Source: a virus
Strand: one strand, 5' to 3'
IMG/VR virus record: IMGVR_UViG_3300011258_000154
Coordinates: 1 to 50,366 of that record
DNA length: 50,366 nt
The notes below the pieces were generated by a model that was not told the DNA's origin, searched no databases, and saw only the letters and a list, made by a program, of their open reading frames with translations. A program made the translations under genes and the position numbers. Of this stretch, positions 31,055-40,290 are shown piece by piece; positions within the stretch are counted from its first letter, which is position 1, and every line of letters begins with the position of its first letter.

Positions 31055-32974
31055 TTACTGCACTCCTTTCGGTAATGCACCAAGTCCAAGGTTGTCTAAT
31101 TGAATATCAGTGAGGTTTTTTAATCGTTCTGTATCAGTTCCAATTCTATTGGACTGACTACTTCCGTTATCATCTCGTAGATTCCGACTATCTCGTCCTC
31201 CGTCACCTTCTCCACTGATCCTCTTTTCTCCAGACGACGAAGAAGAGCGTTGTCCATGAGCCTTCGTTGACGGGCCGTTGTTGCCTGAAGCCTTTGATCC
31301 CCCAAAGCCTTCCCAACTTTTATCGAATACTCGTCTTGTTGCATCAATTCTCTCCTTATCTGTTCCTGTCCATTTCATTGCGACGACTTCAGGCATACCC
31401 ATACTTTCATCCCACCCTTCAATCTTCCATTGACGAATAAGATCATCGTAGGCGGCTTGCCCTCTTTCACTTATATAGTATTTGCTATCAAATGCAATGC
31501 TTTTAATTGGTTTAAATCCGTATTCCTCATAAGTTTCTGGTAAAAAACCATCTGGATATTTTTTAGATTTAACTGCAAAAGCGTTTAAGATTGTTGCGCC
31601 TTCCTCAATAGCCTTACCTAATACCGCAGGTGACGCAACACCTTTTGCTCCAAGCTCATTGCTAACAACCCCAACAAGATCAACTTCGTTAGGGCCGAGT
31701 TCTATTCCCATCCAAGAATAATCAGGATCTTTATTTAAAGCAAATTGAATACTACTATCATCGCCAAGTCCGTATGCTTTAAATTTTCCAGATTTAACCA
31801 TTTCATTAATATAGCTAGGACTGTAAGGCTCTAATGAAGGAAAAGACGCACTGTTCTCTAAATTTCTTGAGAATTGTGTGGTACTAAAACCGCCTTCTTT
31901 TACAGAAACTCCAGAAGTTCTCCACCTGTTATTTAAACTATCCCGAAGTAATAAAGCCTTTCTCGGCCCTAATCCTTCGTAGTCAGTTGTTCTTGTAATA
32001 AGATCGGCTTTGTTTTTAGTCATAAGCTCTGTAGGCAAAGCTCTTTCAAAAGTATATTGAAATTGATTTAATGGTCGAGGCGCACCTTTTAAAACTCCAT
32101 ATTTTTCAAAAAATTCTGGATTCATAGTTCGCCAATTTACAGGCTGATTAAATCTTCCTATTATTTCACCACCAATGCCGTGGGAATACGCCCTATTTGT
32201 GGGTAGTCCTTCCTCAGCTAAATTTACAAATTTATTATCAGGCTTTATAAGTAATAAAGAATCCATTGGATTAACACCTGCAAATTCTTTTTGCATTGTT
32301 TCATCTAAAATTCTTCCGATATTCGGAACGCCTAATTTTTGCATACCAGGTTGGGCTAACTTATCTACTAAAATTTTTCTAGCATCAAAACTTAATGCAT
32401 CCATATATTCATCTATATTTTCTGATTGAAAGCCAGGAAAGTCAGCAAGACGTTGAGCGTCTTTATTCTTAGACATTTTTCCGTAGTTTGAAATTTCATC
32501 ATTAATAGATTTTAATGCCTTTGGGTCTATACGACCAGTATCCATATAGGCTTCTATTGTTCCTAATATGTTGTCCATTGTAATAAGGTTAGACCTATGG
32601 GTTCCTTGCCCCATTGCCGATACAGAATATAAATCTGCGCCAGCTCTAGGAGCCTTACCTTCAGAGGCAAAAGCTAGTCCTGCGTCTTTATACTTTGGTA
32701 AAGCTCCGTAAAGAGGGCCACCTGTTAATTCTGAGAATCTAGTAGTTCCTGCCGCATCAATTCCTTTATAAATATCGCCAGTCTTTAAAAGATCCGCAGG
32801 TAATGTTCCTATTTTTGCTCCAACTAAATCTTTAGGATCAACAACAGGAATATTTTTATATTCAACTTTAGGTTGGTCTTTATACTTTTGTAATACCTTT
32901 TGTAAGGTTGTTCCAATGTCTTTGAAACGTCTACCTGATAAAACACCTTTTGCAATATCATCTAAAAGAGCCAT
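31055..32974 (-). CDS. Large modular polyvalent-like protein (639 aa)
   Basis: The 639-aa protein has a start MALLDDIAKGVLSGRRFKDIGTTLQ. A domain at about residues 47-135 has the pattern DLVGAKIGTLPADLLKTGDIYKGIDAAGTTRFSELTGGPLYGALPKYKDAGLAF, which resembles a module of large phage polyvalent proteins. An ordered middle follows, with a Ser/Gly/Arg-rich low-complexity linker at about 570-615, ending in LGLGALPKGVQ. The shared C-terminal tag with the 250-aa protein suggests a common export, packaging or cleavage signal. The function is unknown; injected effector is one idea. Confidence 0.55.
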   Translation of the reverse strand: MALLDDIAKGVLSGRRFKDIGTTLQKVLQKYKDQPKVEYKNIPVVDPKDLVGAKIGTLPADLLKTGDIYKGIDAAGTTRFSELTGGPLYGALPKYKDAGLAFASEGKAPRAGADLYSVSAMGQGTHRSNLITMDNILGTIEAYMDTGRIDPKALKSINDEISNYGKMSKNKDAQRLADFPGFQSENIDEYMDALSFDARKILVDKLAQPGMQKLGVPNIGRILDETMQKEFAGVNPMDSLLLIKPDNKFVNLAEEGLPTNRAYSHGIGGEIIGRFNQPVNWRTMNPEFFEKYGVLKGAPRPLNQFQYTFERALPTELMTKNKADLITRTTDYEGLGPRKALLLRDSLNNRWRTSGVSVKEGGFSTTQFSRNLENSASFPSLEPYSPSYINEMVKSGKFKAYGLGDDSSIQFALNKDPDYSWMGIELGPNEVDLVGVVSNELGAKGVASPAVLGKAIEEGATILNAFAVKSKKYPDGFLPETYEEYGFKPIKSIAFDSKYYISERGQAAYDDLIRQWKIEGWDESMGMPEVVAMKWTGTDKERIDATRRVFDKSWEGFGGSKASGNNGPSTKAHGQRSSSSSGEKRISGEGDGGRDSRNLRDDNGSSQSNRIGTDTERLKNLTDIQLDNLGLGALPKGVQ

Positions 32975-33012
32975 TTTAATTACCTGTTAAAAGATTAATT
33001 CTATCTTCTTTT

Positions 33013-33177
33013 TTACTTTTTAGCTTTTTCTGATAGAATCAAACCAAGTACCGAACAACCAAGCCCGATAAACAGCCCTTCACCTCCAAGACCTAAAATT
33101 AATGAAAGAGCTATAATTCCTATTCCAACTGCACCCCAACTTGACGGCTCAGATAGTCTGTTCATAATCCATTTCAT
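33013..33177 (-). CDS. Small membrane protein (54 aa)
   Basis: ATG 33177 overlaps the stop of the preceding gene (ATGA) and is preceded by AGGAAGGAAAAG. The 54-aa product is MKWIMNRLSEPSSWGAVGIG, then two hydrophobic stretches (IIALSLILGL and LFIGLGCSVLGLIL) rich in Gly, and a Lys tail. It likely forms a hairpin of two short TM helices, a form seen in holin-like or pore-forming peptides of phages. It is not in the main lysis cassette. Confidence 0.65.
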   Translation of the reverse strand: MKWIMNRLSEPSSWGAVGIGIIALSLILGLGGEGLFIGLGCSVLGLILSEKAKK

Positions 33178-33311
33178 GTTCTTTTCCTTCCTTTTGTTTT
33201 ATAGCCAGAGGCATAAATCGCTCTGCCCTGACGCTCTGCTTGCTTCTTAGTCTTGTAAATCTTTCCAGACTTACCCCATCGGTAACCACCTTTAACTTTC
33301 GTTACAGGCAT
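33174..33311 (-). CDS. Conserved 45-aa basic protein
   Basis: The frame starts at ATG 33311 and overlaps the next start by ATGA. The product MPVTKVKGGYRWGKSGKIYK, then TKKQAERQGRAIYASGYKTKGRKRT, has the VKGGYRWGKSGKxYxTKxxAExQGRAIYASGY pattern I know from many phages and some viruses, in a 40-50-aa protein of unknown function. It is fully convincing as a gene by sequence alone. Confidence 0.8.
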   Translation of the reverse strand: MPVTKVKGGYRWGKSGKIYKTKKQAERQGRAIYASGYKTKGRKRT

Positions 33312-33590
33312 TTAACCTCCAAGAATCTTATTCATCATTTCGTGAACATCGCCAGAACCGACTTTCATCACTTTGACTTTCATATTCTTGCCGTCATCCA
33401 TCATTTCCATGTCTTCCTCTTCGTACTCTTCATCATCGTACATGCCGTACTCACCATGATGGCAGAGCAATAGGAAGTTCACAAGCTGATCGTCACTCAT
33501 GTCTAAACCATCTGCATTGTGAGGGAAGCCCATTTTCTCTTCGAAGAGTTCTGCATTCTCTTCCATGTTCTCTACATTTACTTCAGCCAT
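33312..33590 (-). CDS. Very acidic small protein (92 aa)
   Basis: The 92-aa protein has an acidic N-terminus (MAEVNVENMEENAELFEEKMGF), then a Met/Asp/Glu-rich middle with DDEEYEEEDMEMMDDGKNM and a small C-terminal part (KVKVMKVGSGDVHEMMNKILGG). The acidic centre could mimic DNA or bind basic partners, of which there are many nearby. The start follows AAAGGAGAATAAA. The function is unknown. Confidence 0.6.
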   Translation of the reverse strand: MAEVNVENMEENAELFEEKMGFPHNADGLDMSDDQLVNFLLLCHHGEYGMYDDEEYEEEDMEMMDDGKNMKVKVMKVGSGDVHEMMNKILGG

Positions 33591-33601
33591 TTTATTCTCC
33601 T

Positions 33602-34261
33602 TTATCTATTATCCATACTCATTCTTTGTCTTCTAATTGCGTCTAATTCTGCATCAGTCATTGGGCCTGATGGTGGACTTACATTTATACTCATTCTTTG
33701 TCTTCTAATTGCTTTTTCTAGGTCGGTCATTGCGCCTGATGGTGGACTTACATCCATACTCATTCGCTGTCTTCTAAATGCGTCTAATTCTGCATCAGTC
33801 ATTGGGCCTGAGCCTTCAACATTCATCGCATTTCTATATGCATCCAACTCTGCATTAGATGTAGAACCTGAACCAATACGACCTAAAGCACCCATAGGAG
33901 CATCTGGTTCCCCACCAAACATTTGTCCTAAAGTATCCATAACAGATCTCATTGTAGCCCTTGGATCATTCATTAACCTATCCATAAAACTTTCTTGAGC
34001 CTCAGGAGGTAATGCGTTCATAAACTCTTCGGCCATCATAAACTCTTCGTCAGTCAATGCGCCTGCATTCAGTGCTTCTACGCCTACTTCACGCGGATCT
34101 ATTGCGCCCATAGCTCCGTACATATCATCGCCAGTTCCGCCTGGTGGTACTGATAATTGAACTCTTTCATCTTGAATAATTGGATCACGATCTATTTCAG
34201 CCTGAGCAATCATTCTGTCTAGTTCTATTTGCTCTTTTAATTGTTCTTCTGTCATTGCCAT
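33602..34261 (-). CDS. Met/Asp-rich protein with C-terminal repeats
   Basis: The 219-aa protein has an acidic helical first part (EEQLKEQIELDRMIAQAEIDRD) and a middle with DEEFMMAEEFMNALPPEAQESFMDRLMNDP. Three C-terminal repeats of (P/A)MTDxExAxRRQRMSxxVSPPSG form at residues 153-176, 177-199 and 200-219, after a degenerate copy at 133-152. The compositional bias matches the protein at 9213-9584. It may be a flexible virion or assembly protein. The function is unknown. Confidence 0.6.
   Translation of the reverse strand: MAMTEEQLKEQIELDRMIAQAEIDRDPIIQDERVQLSVPPGGTGDDMYGAMGAIDPREVGVEALNAGALTDEEFMMAEEFMNALPPEAQESFMDRLMNDPRATMRSVMDTLGQMFGGEPDAPMGALGRIGSGSTSNAELDAYRNAMNVEGSGPMTDAELDAFRRQRMSMDVSPPSGAMTDLEKAIRRQRMSINVSPPSGPMTDAELDAIRRQRMSMDNR
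33605..33805 (-). repeat. Tandem 69-72-bp repeats in coding DNA
   Basis: Three direct repeats encode (P/A)MTD..RRQRMS..VSPPSG units of 24, 23 and 20 residues, with a degenerate fourth unit upstream. On the plus strand they show as repeated ACTCATTCTTTGTCTTCTAA-like blocks at 33616, 33691 and 33757. This is the sort of array that can gain or lose units by slippage. Confidence 0.7.
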
Positions 34262-34274
34262 TATTTTATTCCTT

Positions 34275-35612
34275 CTATGACGCTATTGGTAAATTATATG
34301 CCTCAGTTGGTCTGCCTCTTCTCCAATCAGAACCCTCCTCAGCGTAATAGCCAGCATTAGGAGCCGTGTAATATTCTCCTGTAACTGGGTTATAAAAGTC
34401 TGTTAGGACTTGCGCTGATGGGCCACTACCGCTGTATATACCTGCTGGTGAAACACTCGCCATGTAGGTCGGCTGACCTGACCCAAACTTACCTCCGTAA
34501 GAGCTTTGACCTATAAGGGTTGGATCGCTTGGAGCATATTTTCTATAATTAAAATACATTGATTGTTCATCGTCATTATTAACCGGTGGCATTAATTGAT
34601 CGAAAGCATTATTATCATTATCGTTTTCGTTATCAAAATTAAAATATCTAAGCGCACCAGCTTCGCTCATTTTACCGTCAGGCAAATCCTTATACGACGA
34701 GCCAACATCTATAGTTTGATCTCTTTTTATTTGCTCGGCCATAACTTCTTTAAGATCCATGTCTTTACCATATAGATCTTTTGCTTCACTTAAAGAATCT
34801 CTTCCAAGAACTTTATTGATAATACCACTAAAAACACCAGGCTTTTTATTTTTATATCTGTCATAAGCTATCATAGCACCAGCTACGGGAGCCGCTGGCC
34901 CCATCATATTTGCAACTAACGCTGGGCCTACTGTTCCTGCAAGTTTACCTGCAATGCTCTGATAGTCTTCTGTGTATCCAATTTCTGGATCGAAATCAAA
35001 TCGACCAGTTGTAGGATTAAAACTTAACCCAGGAGCACCTGGATATTGAGAATTCTTGTTGTAGACAACTCTATTACCCATGCCGACAGTTCCTATAGGT
35101 GTATATGTAACCCCATCAAAAATAGATCTTTCTATCTTTGGATCTAATGTGCCTTCATCAAAAGCCTGTTGATTAGTGCCATACTTGGAATCTCTTGCAC
35201 CCGTTCTGGCTATTTGACTTAATTTATTTGGACTTGGTAAGTTACCAAGGTCTGTTCCAAAGAAGTTTCCTCTTGCATTTATACCACCAGCGGTAGATCT
35301 TCTTCCCTCATCGTCATACTTAACAAAACTTTGACCTTCGAGCTTTAATCCTTTTTCTGCTAATTGCTCTTCTAAAACATCTCCGTAAGTTGTGTCTGTT
35401 CTATATGATGGGTCAACTTTTGCTCTTGGATCAAGAGTTGGAACCCGTGTATCTAAGTAAGCATCTGCCGCAAACTTTCCTGCATCTCTATCTCTAAAAT
35501 AGGCTCTAGCTTCTGCGGCTGTTTTACCTGCCTTAGAAAACGCTTTCCTTGTTTCCGCATCTTCTGGAGTGGAATTTCCACCCTGATGTCCACCACTACC
35601 ACCAAAACACAT
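34275..35612 (-). CDS. Putative virion protein (445 aa)
   Basis: The 445-aa product begins MCFGGSGGHQGGNSTPEDAETRKAFSKAGKTAAEARAYFRDRDAGKFAADAYLD and has a middle with a hydrophobic Gly/Ala/Pro stretch (GTVGPALVANMMGPAAPVAGAMIAYDR, about residues 225-252) and a Tyr/Asn/Pro-rich C-terminus. It sits two genes downstream of the portal, in a block of accessory structural genes. The composition is like that of internal or tail-tip proteins. No specific family is known to me. Confidence 0.55.
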   Translation of the reverse strand: MCFGGSGGHQGGNSTPEDAETRKAFSKAGKTAAEARAYFRDRDAGKFAADAYLDTRVPTLDPRAKVDPSYRTDTTYGDVLEEQLAEKGLKLEGQSFVKYDDEGRRSTAGGINARGNFFGTDLGNLPSPNKLSQIARTGARDSKYGTNQQAFDEGTLDPKIERSIFDGVTYTPIGTVGMGNRVVYNKNSQYPGAPGLSFNPTTGRFDFDPEIGYTEDYQSIAGKLAGTVGPALVANMMGPAAPVAGAMIAYDRYKNKKPGVFSGIINKVLGRDSLSEAKDLYGKDMDLKEVMAEQIKRDQTIDVGSSYKDLPDGKMSEAGALRYFNFDNENDNDNNAFDQLMPPVNNDDEQSMYFNYRKYAPSDPTLIGQSSYGGKFGSGQPTYMASVSPAGIYSGSGPSAQVLTDFYNPVTGEYYTAPNAGYYAEEGSDWRRGRPTEAYNLPIAS

Positions 35613-35616
35613 AAAA

Positions 35617-35844
35617 CTATCCTCTTCTTACTTGTGGTTGAGCCATAGATGCCATAACGCCATCTAATGCGCCCTGACCCCTGTCACCCCTGATTTCAGC
35701 TATCTTATTCATCAAATACTGCGTCATTACATCACCACCCTGAGGCATTTGACCTTGTGGCATAGGAGGCTGACCCTGTTGTATAACTGGGCCAAATGCC
35801 TGTGGATTAATCGGTGCTATAGAGGCCAACATATCATACGCCAT
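35617..35844 (-). CDS. Gln/Pro-rich small protein after portal
   Basis: The 75-aa product (MAYDMLASIAPINPQAFGPVIQQGQPPMPQGQMPQGGDVMTQYLMNKIAEIRGDRGQGALDGV, then MASMAQPQVRRG) is Pro/Gln/Met-rich. It overlaps the end of the portal gene by 11 bp. It may be a small head-tail or portal-associated factor. Little more can be said. Confidence 0.55.
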   Translation of the reverse strand: MAYDMLASIAPINPQAFGPVIQQGQPPMPQGQMPQGGDVMTQYLMNKIAEIRGDRGQGALDGVMASMAQPQVRRG

Positions 35845-38335
35845 CGTTCTTCATTGCCTCCATCTGTAGTTCAGCCGCATTTTTCTCTCGCTCTAACTGA
35901 ATATCAGCCGCGTTCTTCTCACGTTCTAACTGTAATTCAGCCTCTAGCTTCGCTACCTTAGCCTGTAGGTCAGCCTGAGCCTTCATCTGCTCGATTTGCA
36001 TGTCTTGCTGTGCTTCTGCCTGTTTAATCTGGATATTTGATTGCGCTTTAGCCTGATCCGCTTGTATTTGCGATTGAGTTCTAGCTTTTAATGCCTCAGT
36101 CTCTAATTGTGCAAGCTGTTGCGCGTACTGTAGTGGATTACCCTGTTGCTGACCTTGTTGCATAGCCGCTTGCAGAGCAGGAATTGGTTGCATTTGAGGC
36201 GATGCCTGAACAACTTGAGCCGCCCTCTGGCTAATCAACCTGTCTAAATCAGGGTTTACATCCTCAAATTTAAAGTCTGGGTCTTTAAAGTCAGGCATTG
36301 GCGGCATTTCCATGCCAATACCAGCCTCCATTCGAACTCTGTAAAGTAACGCAATATGCTCCGCTATGTGAGCTACCAGTACAGGTTGGATTTGTGCCGC
36401 ACCTGGATTGCCGCCCAGAGATGGATCTTGCATAAACTGTAAGTGAACAGCAATGTGAGAATCGTGATCTTGCTCAGGAAACGCACGAATTGGCTTGCCG
36501 TACATCACCGACATGTTCTCATCGATCGGATCCATCTGGACAGCCTCCTCAGGCGGCTTCAGGATCTCATCAATGTTGGGAACTCGTATCGCCTCGTACA
36601 TCCGCTTGTATGCGCTGTATAAATCGTGGAATTGAGGTGCTGACTGAGCCATCTGTAAAATAGCCTGAGCCTGAGCAATCCTCTGTGCCGTTGAAAATAT
36701 GTTGGGGTCACTGACTGGGAGGATGTCAATGCGATCGTTGAAGTCTGCCGCGAATATCTGTTCGCTACTACCCGACAACGAAAATGTAAACGATTCGGGC
36801 AAGTTCTCTGCGTTTAGTTCAGCCAGTAGCTTGAACTCTTGCCCTTGAGCGTAATGCAACCTTTTGTGGATGGCCGAGAACGCTTTACTGCCTTGTTCTA
36901 TCAAAGCCACTGTGGAGCCTACAGGTGCATTAGGGTTTACATCCCCAACATTTAAATCCGCTGTACTCGCAAATCTCTGACCTGCCTGAACAATAAATCC
37001 AAGCAAATTAAAGAGCGACTGACTTGGCTCCTTAAATGGCAATGGCATTATCGCCTTGTTAACGTCATCAACTGTTGCGTCTAAATCTACGAACTCGCCA
37101 GGATTAACCTGAACTTCTCCACCCGAAACTCTTCCTCTTAACTTAAAGCCACCTTGCATATTCGCAAATGCCGCTGAATCAAGCAACGCCCTAAGTGAGC
37201 CTGTTGCCGCTTTTCCTAATCCACCGATCATGTGGTATAGGCCAAAACCATAAAAACCTAAACCTGGTAAAAACTTATAAGAGACAAACCAGTCTCTCCT
37301 GATCTTGCTTTCGTCATCCTCTCGCCAGTTTCTCCTGACACTCACAATCGACTGATTGTCGTAATCAATCGTAACAACGTATGGGAAGTGAACTTCGTTG
37401 TCCTCCTCCTCGTCATTGTCGTAATCGCTTACACCACTAAACTTCTCGTAGACATGCATCTCTAGCAACGTCACGATTTGATCTTGTGCGTCATCGCCAT
37501 ACTGGTCAACGCCCTCAATCTCGCCAATGGTATCTCCAGATGGATCTAAGTCACTGCCCTGATATTCAACAGGAAGATAATAGCCAGACTGAACGTATCG
37601 GTTATAATCGTTTTTCGGTAATCGAATTACTTGCGTGTACCGAGGTGATGTCGGTAAATCCTTGCTCTCTGGAGCCACAACAAAATCTTCTGCCTTTACA
37701 AACTGGGCGCACTGCCTGTCCATATTCGCATCCCACCAAACCTTCTTAAAGGTCTGACCGACCAAAGGTAGGTGGAATAGCATTTGATCTAAGTCTGGGA
37801 AATACTCAGGCATCTCCTGAGTAATCTGGTAATTCATAAATTCTCTGACGCGCCTTGACTGCTCTTCTAGCTCCTCATTAGGATCGCCAACAATAACAGT
37901 TTTCACTGGGCCGCCTGATGGGTATAACTCCGCAATCGCTCTGGCGTTAAACTGTGTTGCCGCCTCAGCGATCATCGGGTGGACAACTGTCGATAATCCA
38001 CGGGTCGCTCTCTCATCTTCTGATTCGTCTAAGCCACCGTCAGGGTCTACTGTCTTCAATCCCTCCTTGTATCGCTCCTCCCACTCAGATCTAGAATCTT
38101 TGTCAGTCTCGAAATACGAAATCAAAGTTTGCGCTTTTCGCATTAGATCTCGGTCGTCAATCACTTCTGCCAAGTTCGAATCAAAATCGTTTGGCGAATC
38201 TTCAATGCCAATGTCTAGATCTGGATCGCCAACTAAAACTTCTTCCTGTGAGATTTCTTCGACTTGCAGATCATCGGCTGGTGCGCCTTCTGCAAATGGT
38301 GCTAATTCATTAGTGAGAATTGGTGACCTAGCCAT
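35834..38335 (-). CDS. Portal protein (833 aa)
   Basis: The 833-aa protein has the podovirus-type portal layout: an acidic N-terminus, a helical stem (about residues 95-200) with ALIAELYPSGGPVKTVIVGDPNEELEEQSRRVREFMNYQITQEMPEYFPDLDQML-like content, a wing domain, and a GLGFYGFGLYHMIGGLGKAATGSLRALLDSAAFANM stretch at about 350-385. The C-terminal 200 residues are Gln-rich and coiled coil, with a duplicated LEREKNAA(D/E)IQ unit. It forms the dodecameric ring through which DNA is packaged and ejected. It lies directly after TerL with an 8-bp overlap. Confidence 0.9.
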   Translation of the reverse strand: MARSPILTNELAPFAEGAPADDLQVEEISQEEVLVGDPDLDIGIEDSPNDFDSNLAEVIDDRDLMRKAQTLISYFETDKDSRSEWEERYKEGLKTVDPDGGLDESEDERATRGLSTVVHPMIAEAATQFNARAIAELYPSGGPVKTVIVGDPNEELEEQSRRVREFMNYQITQEMPEYFPDLDQMLFHLPLVGQTFKKVWWDANMDRQCAQFVKAEDFVVAPESKDLPTSPRYTQVIRLPKNDYNRYVQSGYYLPVEYQGSDLDPSGDTIGEIEGVDQYGDDAQDQIVTLLEMHVYEKFSGVSDYDNDEEEDNEVHFPYVVTIDYDNQSIVSVRRNWREDDESKIRRDWFVSYKFLPGLGFYGFGLYHMIGGLGKAATGSLRALLDSAAFANMQGGFKLRGRVSGGEVQVNPGEFVDLDATVDDVNKAIMPLPFKEPSQSLFNLLGFIVQAGQRFASTADLNVGDVNPNAPVGSTVALIEQGSKAFSAIHKRLHYAQGQEFKLLAELNAENLPESFTFSLSGSSEQIFAADFNDRIDILPVSDPNIFSTAQRIAQAQAILQMAQSAPQFHDLYSAYKRMYEAIRVPNIDEILKPPEEAVQMDPIDENMSVMYGKPIRAFPEQDHDSHIAVHLQFMQDPSLGGNPGAAQIQPVLVAHIAEHIALLYRVRMEAGIGMEMPPMPDFKDPDFKFEDVNPDLDRLISQRAAQVVQASPQMQPIPALQAAMQQGQQQGNPLQYAQQLAQLETEALKARTQSQIQADQAKAQSNIQIKQAEAQQDMQIEQMKAQADLQAKVAKLEAELQLEREKNAADIQLEREKNAAELQMEAMKNDGV

Positions 38336-39842
38336 ATAATGTCATCCTTCTTTGCTCAGTGTATTCATCATCTTCGTAATCATCAGTGTGGCCGACAAAC
38401 CAACCTTTTCGCAATCTTAGCCATGCTTGCGTACATGTGTCAACTATGTCGTCATTATCTCCAGCAGGAAATGCTGAACATATGTCAATTAAATCCTTAG
38501 CCCACTTTTTATCAAAAGGATAGTAAATTCTTCCATCTTCTAACAATGCGGAACTTGCGTGCGCCCTCGCTTGCTTATCTCGGTCAGGCAGGTATTCGAT
38601 AACAGGTATGCCAGCCATACGCAAATCTTGCAATAGAGATTGACCAGATGCCTTCTTTTCGATCAACACTGCGTCAGGCTCCCACTCGTAATATGAATCT
38701 TGGGCAATGCGTCTTAGGTCAGGATAGCTGACCCTATCGTACCACATATCTAGAACCATGATGTTCATCATGCCATCTTTCCTGAACACGCCCCAAGTCG
38801 TTCGAGCCGAGTAGTCTGCGGATTCTTTTGTGCTGAATGCCGTATCGTAGCTCTGAATAACGTACTCAATGTTTGTCGGTAGGTCTTGGCTCTCCCAAGG
38901 AACCCACCACTTGGCTTTTAAGATTCCACCACCCTTCGGTGCAGGACGTTGCTGTAGCTGACCCGCACTGGCGTAACTTCCAAGGCTCTTCTCCAGATTG
39001 TCGAGCGTTCTGCCGTCTATTCTTTCTGGCCAGAGCAAATCGCCTTCTTCTGTTCTCGGATCGTCAAAGCCTAATGAAGATACAGTCGGTGTTGGGTGGC
39101 CAACCTCATACCGAGCAGGCAAACACAAGTGATCCCATTCGTGGCCTAGATCGTTTGCCAAAATGTGGCCTGTCAAGTCATTCTCATGGACTCTCTGCAT
39201 GATAATGATAAATGCGCCTGTTCTGGGGTCGTTAAGCCGTGTTTGCATCGCCTGATCCCACCAATCAAGGACACCCTGTCTCACAAGTGAGCTTTCGCTC
39301 TCTCTGACGTTGTGTGGGTCGTCAATAATAATTATATCGCCACCCTCACCGGTTAACGCCCCATCAACCGATGTTGCAATCCTTGCGCCAGTCTTATCGT
39401 TCTCAAATCGTTGCTTTTGGTTTTGGTCAGATGTTAAATCAAACATTTCGCTAAAATGATCCTGATACCAGTTACTGTCGAGCAACCTTCGGCACTTAAC
39501 GCTATCTCTGATCGACAGAGAGCTTGCGTAAGACGCATAAAGGAACTTTTTGTCAGGTTGCTTCGTCCAAGTCCAAGCAGGCAGTGCTACGGCCACAGAA
39601 ATCGATTTCATATGTCTGGGAGGCACGTTTATGATCAGGCGTTTAATATCGCCCTCCACAACGGCCTGTAGGTGATCGGAAATGGCATCGATGTGCCAGT
39701 TGTTCACAAAAGGTTGAGCAGGCTCAATAGACGGCCAACTAGCCTTCGTAAACTCCCTCAATGATCTCCGATACTTCTCGGCCCTCACTTGCTCCAGTGT
39801 CAGATTGCTTAAATGCATTTTCAAGCTGTTCAAGTTGGTCAT
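38328..39842 (-). CDS. terL: Terminase large subunit
   Basis: The 504-aa protein has the TerL ATPase with a variant Walker A PPRHMKS at residues 74-80, Walker B IIIIDDP at 170-176, and a C-terminal RNase H-like nuclease with Asp333 (QSYDTAFS), Glu395 (LIEKKASG) and Asp464/465 (DNDDIVD). It is the packaging motor and headful or cos nuclease. I chose ATG 39842 because AAGGATTCCAA precedes it; this gives a 104-bp overlap with terS. The order terS-terL-portal is standard. Confidence 0.95.
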   Translation of the reverse strand: MTNLNSLKMHLSNLTLEQVRAEKYRRSLREFTKASWPSIEPAQPFVNNWHIDAISDHLQAVVEGDIKRLIINVPPRHMKSISVAVALPAWTWTKQPDKKFLYASYASSLSIRDSVKCRRLLDSNWYQDHFSEMFDLTSDQNQKQRFENDKTGARIATSVDGALTGEGGDIIIIDDPHNVRESESSLVRQGVLDWWDQAMQTRLNDPRTGAFIIIMQRVHENDLTGHILANDLGHEWDHLCLPARYEVGHPTPTVSSLGFDDPRTEEGDLLWPERIDGRTLDNLEKSLGSYASAGQLQQRPAPKGGGILKAKWWVPWESQDLPTNIEYVIQSYDTAFSTKESADYSARTTWGVFRKDGMMNIMVLDMWYDRVSYPDLRRIAQDSYYEWEPDAVLIEKKASGQSLLQDLRMAGIPVIEYLPDRDKQARAHASSALLEDGRIYYPFDKKWAKDLIDICSAFPAGDNDDIVDTCTQAWLRLRKGWFVGHTDDYEDDEYTEQRRMTLYG

Positions 39843-40206
39843 TTGGAATCCTTGTTAAATCTATGACATGTCTCTGCTCAACAGTTGACTGAATTTCTTG
39901 TTTATCCACCCAACCTGCTCGGTTCTTCAGGTAGAAGATAATGGCAGTGTTATCTTTTTCCACAGTAGCATTTTCAAAGAGTGCATTGGTAACTTGATCA
40001 ATGCCACTGGCTTGCCCCCTTTTTATAGCTTCCGAAAATTCCGAATTTTCTGCTTGATGAAGCATGAAAGTTGACACTGAAACACCTAACATTCCAGCAC
40101 ACTGTTCCTTCGTTAAACCCTTAGCCATAAGGTTTTCTGTTTTACTTAGGACATCTTCGTTGATTTCGAACTTAGGTCTTCCCACTAATTTTTTAACTTT
40201 ATTCAT
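39739..40206 (-). CDS. terS: Terminase small subunit
   Basis: I start at ATG 40206 (MNKVKKLVGRPKFEINEDVL), after an AAAAGG site; the extended reading starts with TTG. The 155-aa protein has a helix-turn-helix near residues 25-55 (LMAKGLTKEQCAGMLGVSVSTFMLHQAENS), and LKNRAGWVDKQE at about 95-107, typical of phage TerS proteins. It binds the packaging site and activates TerL. It lies just downstream of a strong terminator (40255-40282) that separates the early region. Confidence 0.85.
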   Translation of the reverse strand: MNKVKKLVGRPKFEINEDVLSKTENLMAKGLTKEQCAGMLGVSVSTFMLHQAENSEFSEAIKRGQASGIDQVTNALFENATVEKDNTAIIFYLKNRAGWVDKQEIQSTVEQRHVIDLTRIPNDQLEQLENAFKQSDTGASEGREVSEIIEGVYEG

Positions 40207-40254
40207 TTTCAAACCTTTTGTTTAACCTTGTTTTCAATATACACATTATTTTGC

Positions 40255-40282
40255 AAAAAAAAAGCCCCACCGAAGTGAGGCT
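40255..40282 (-). terminator. Strong intrinsic terminator between early region and terS
   Basis: On the minus strand AGCCTCAC-TTCG-GTGGGGCT forms an 8-bp stem with one T-G pair and a TTCG loop, followed directly by a run of nine T. It ends the small transcript carrying the 47-aa gene at 40291-40434 and separates early and packaging genes. Confidence 0.9.
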
Positions 40283-40290
40283 GATTTTGT

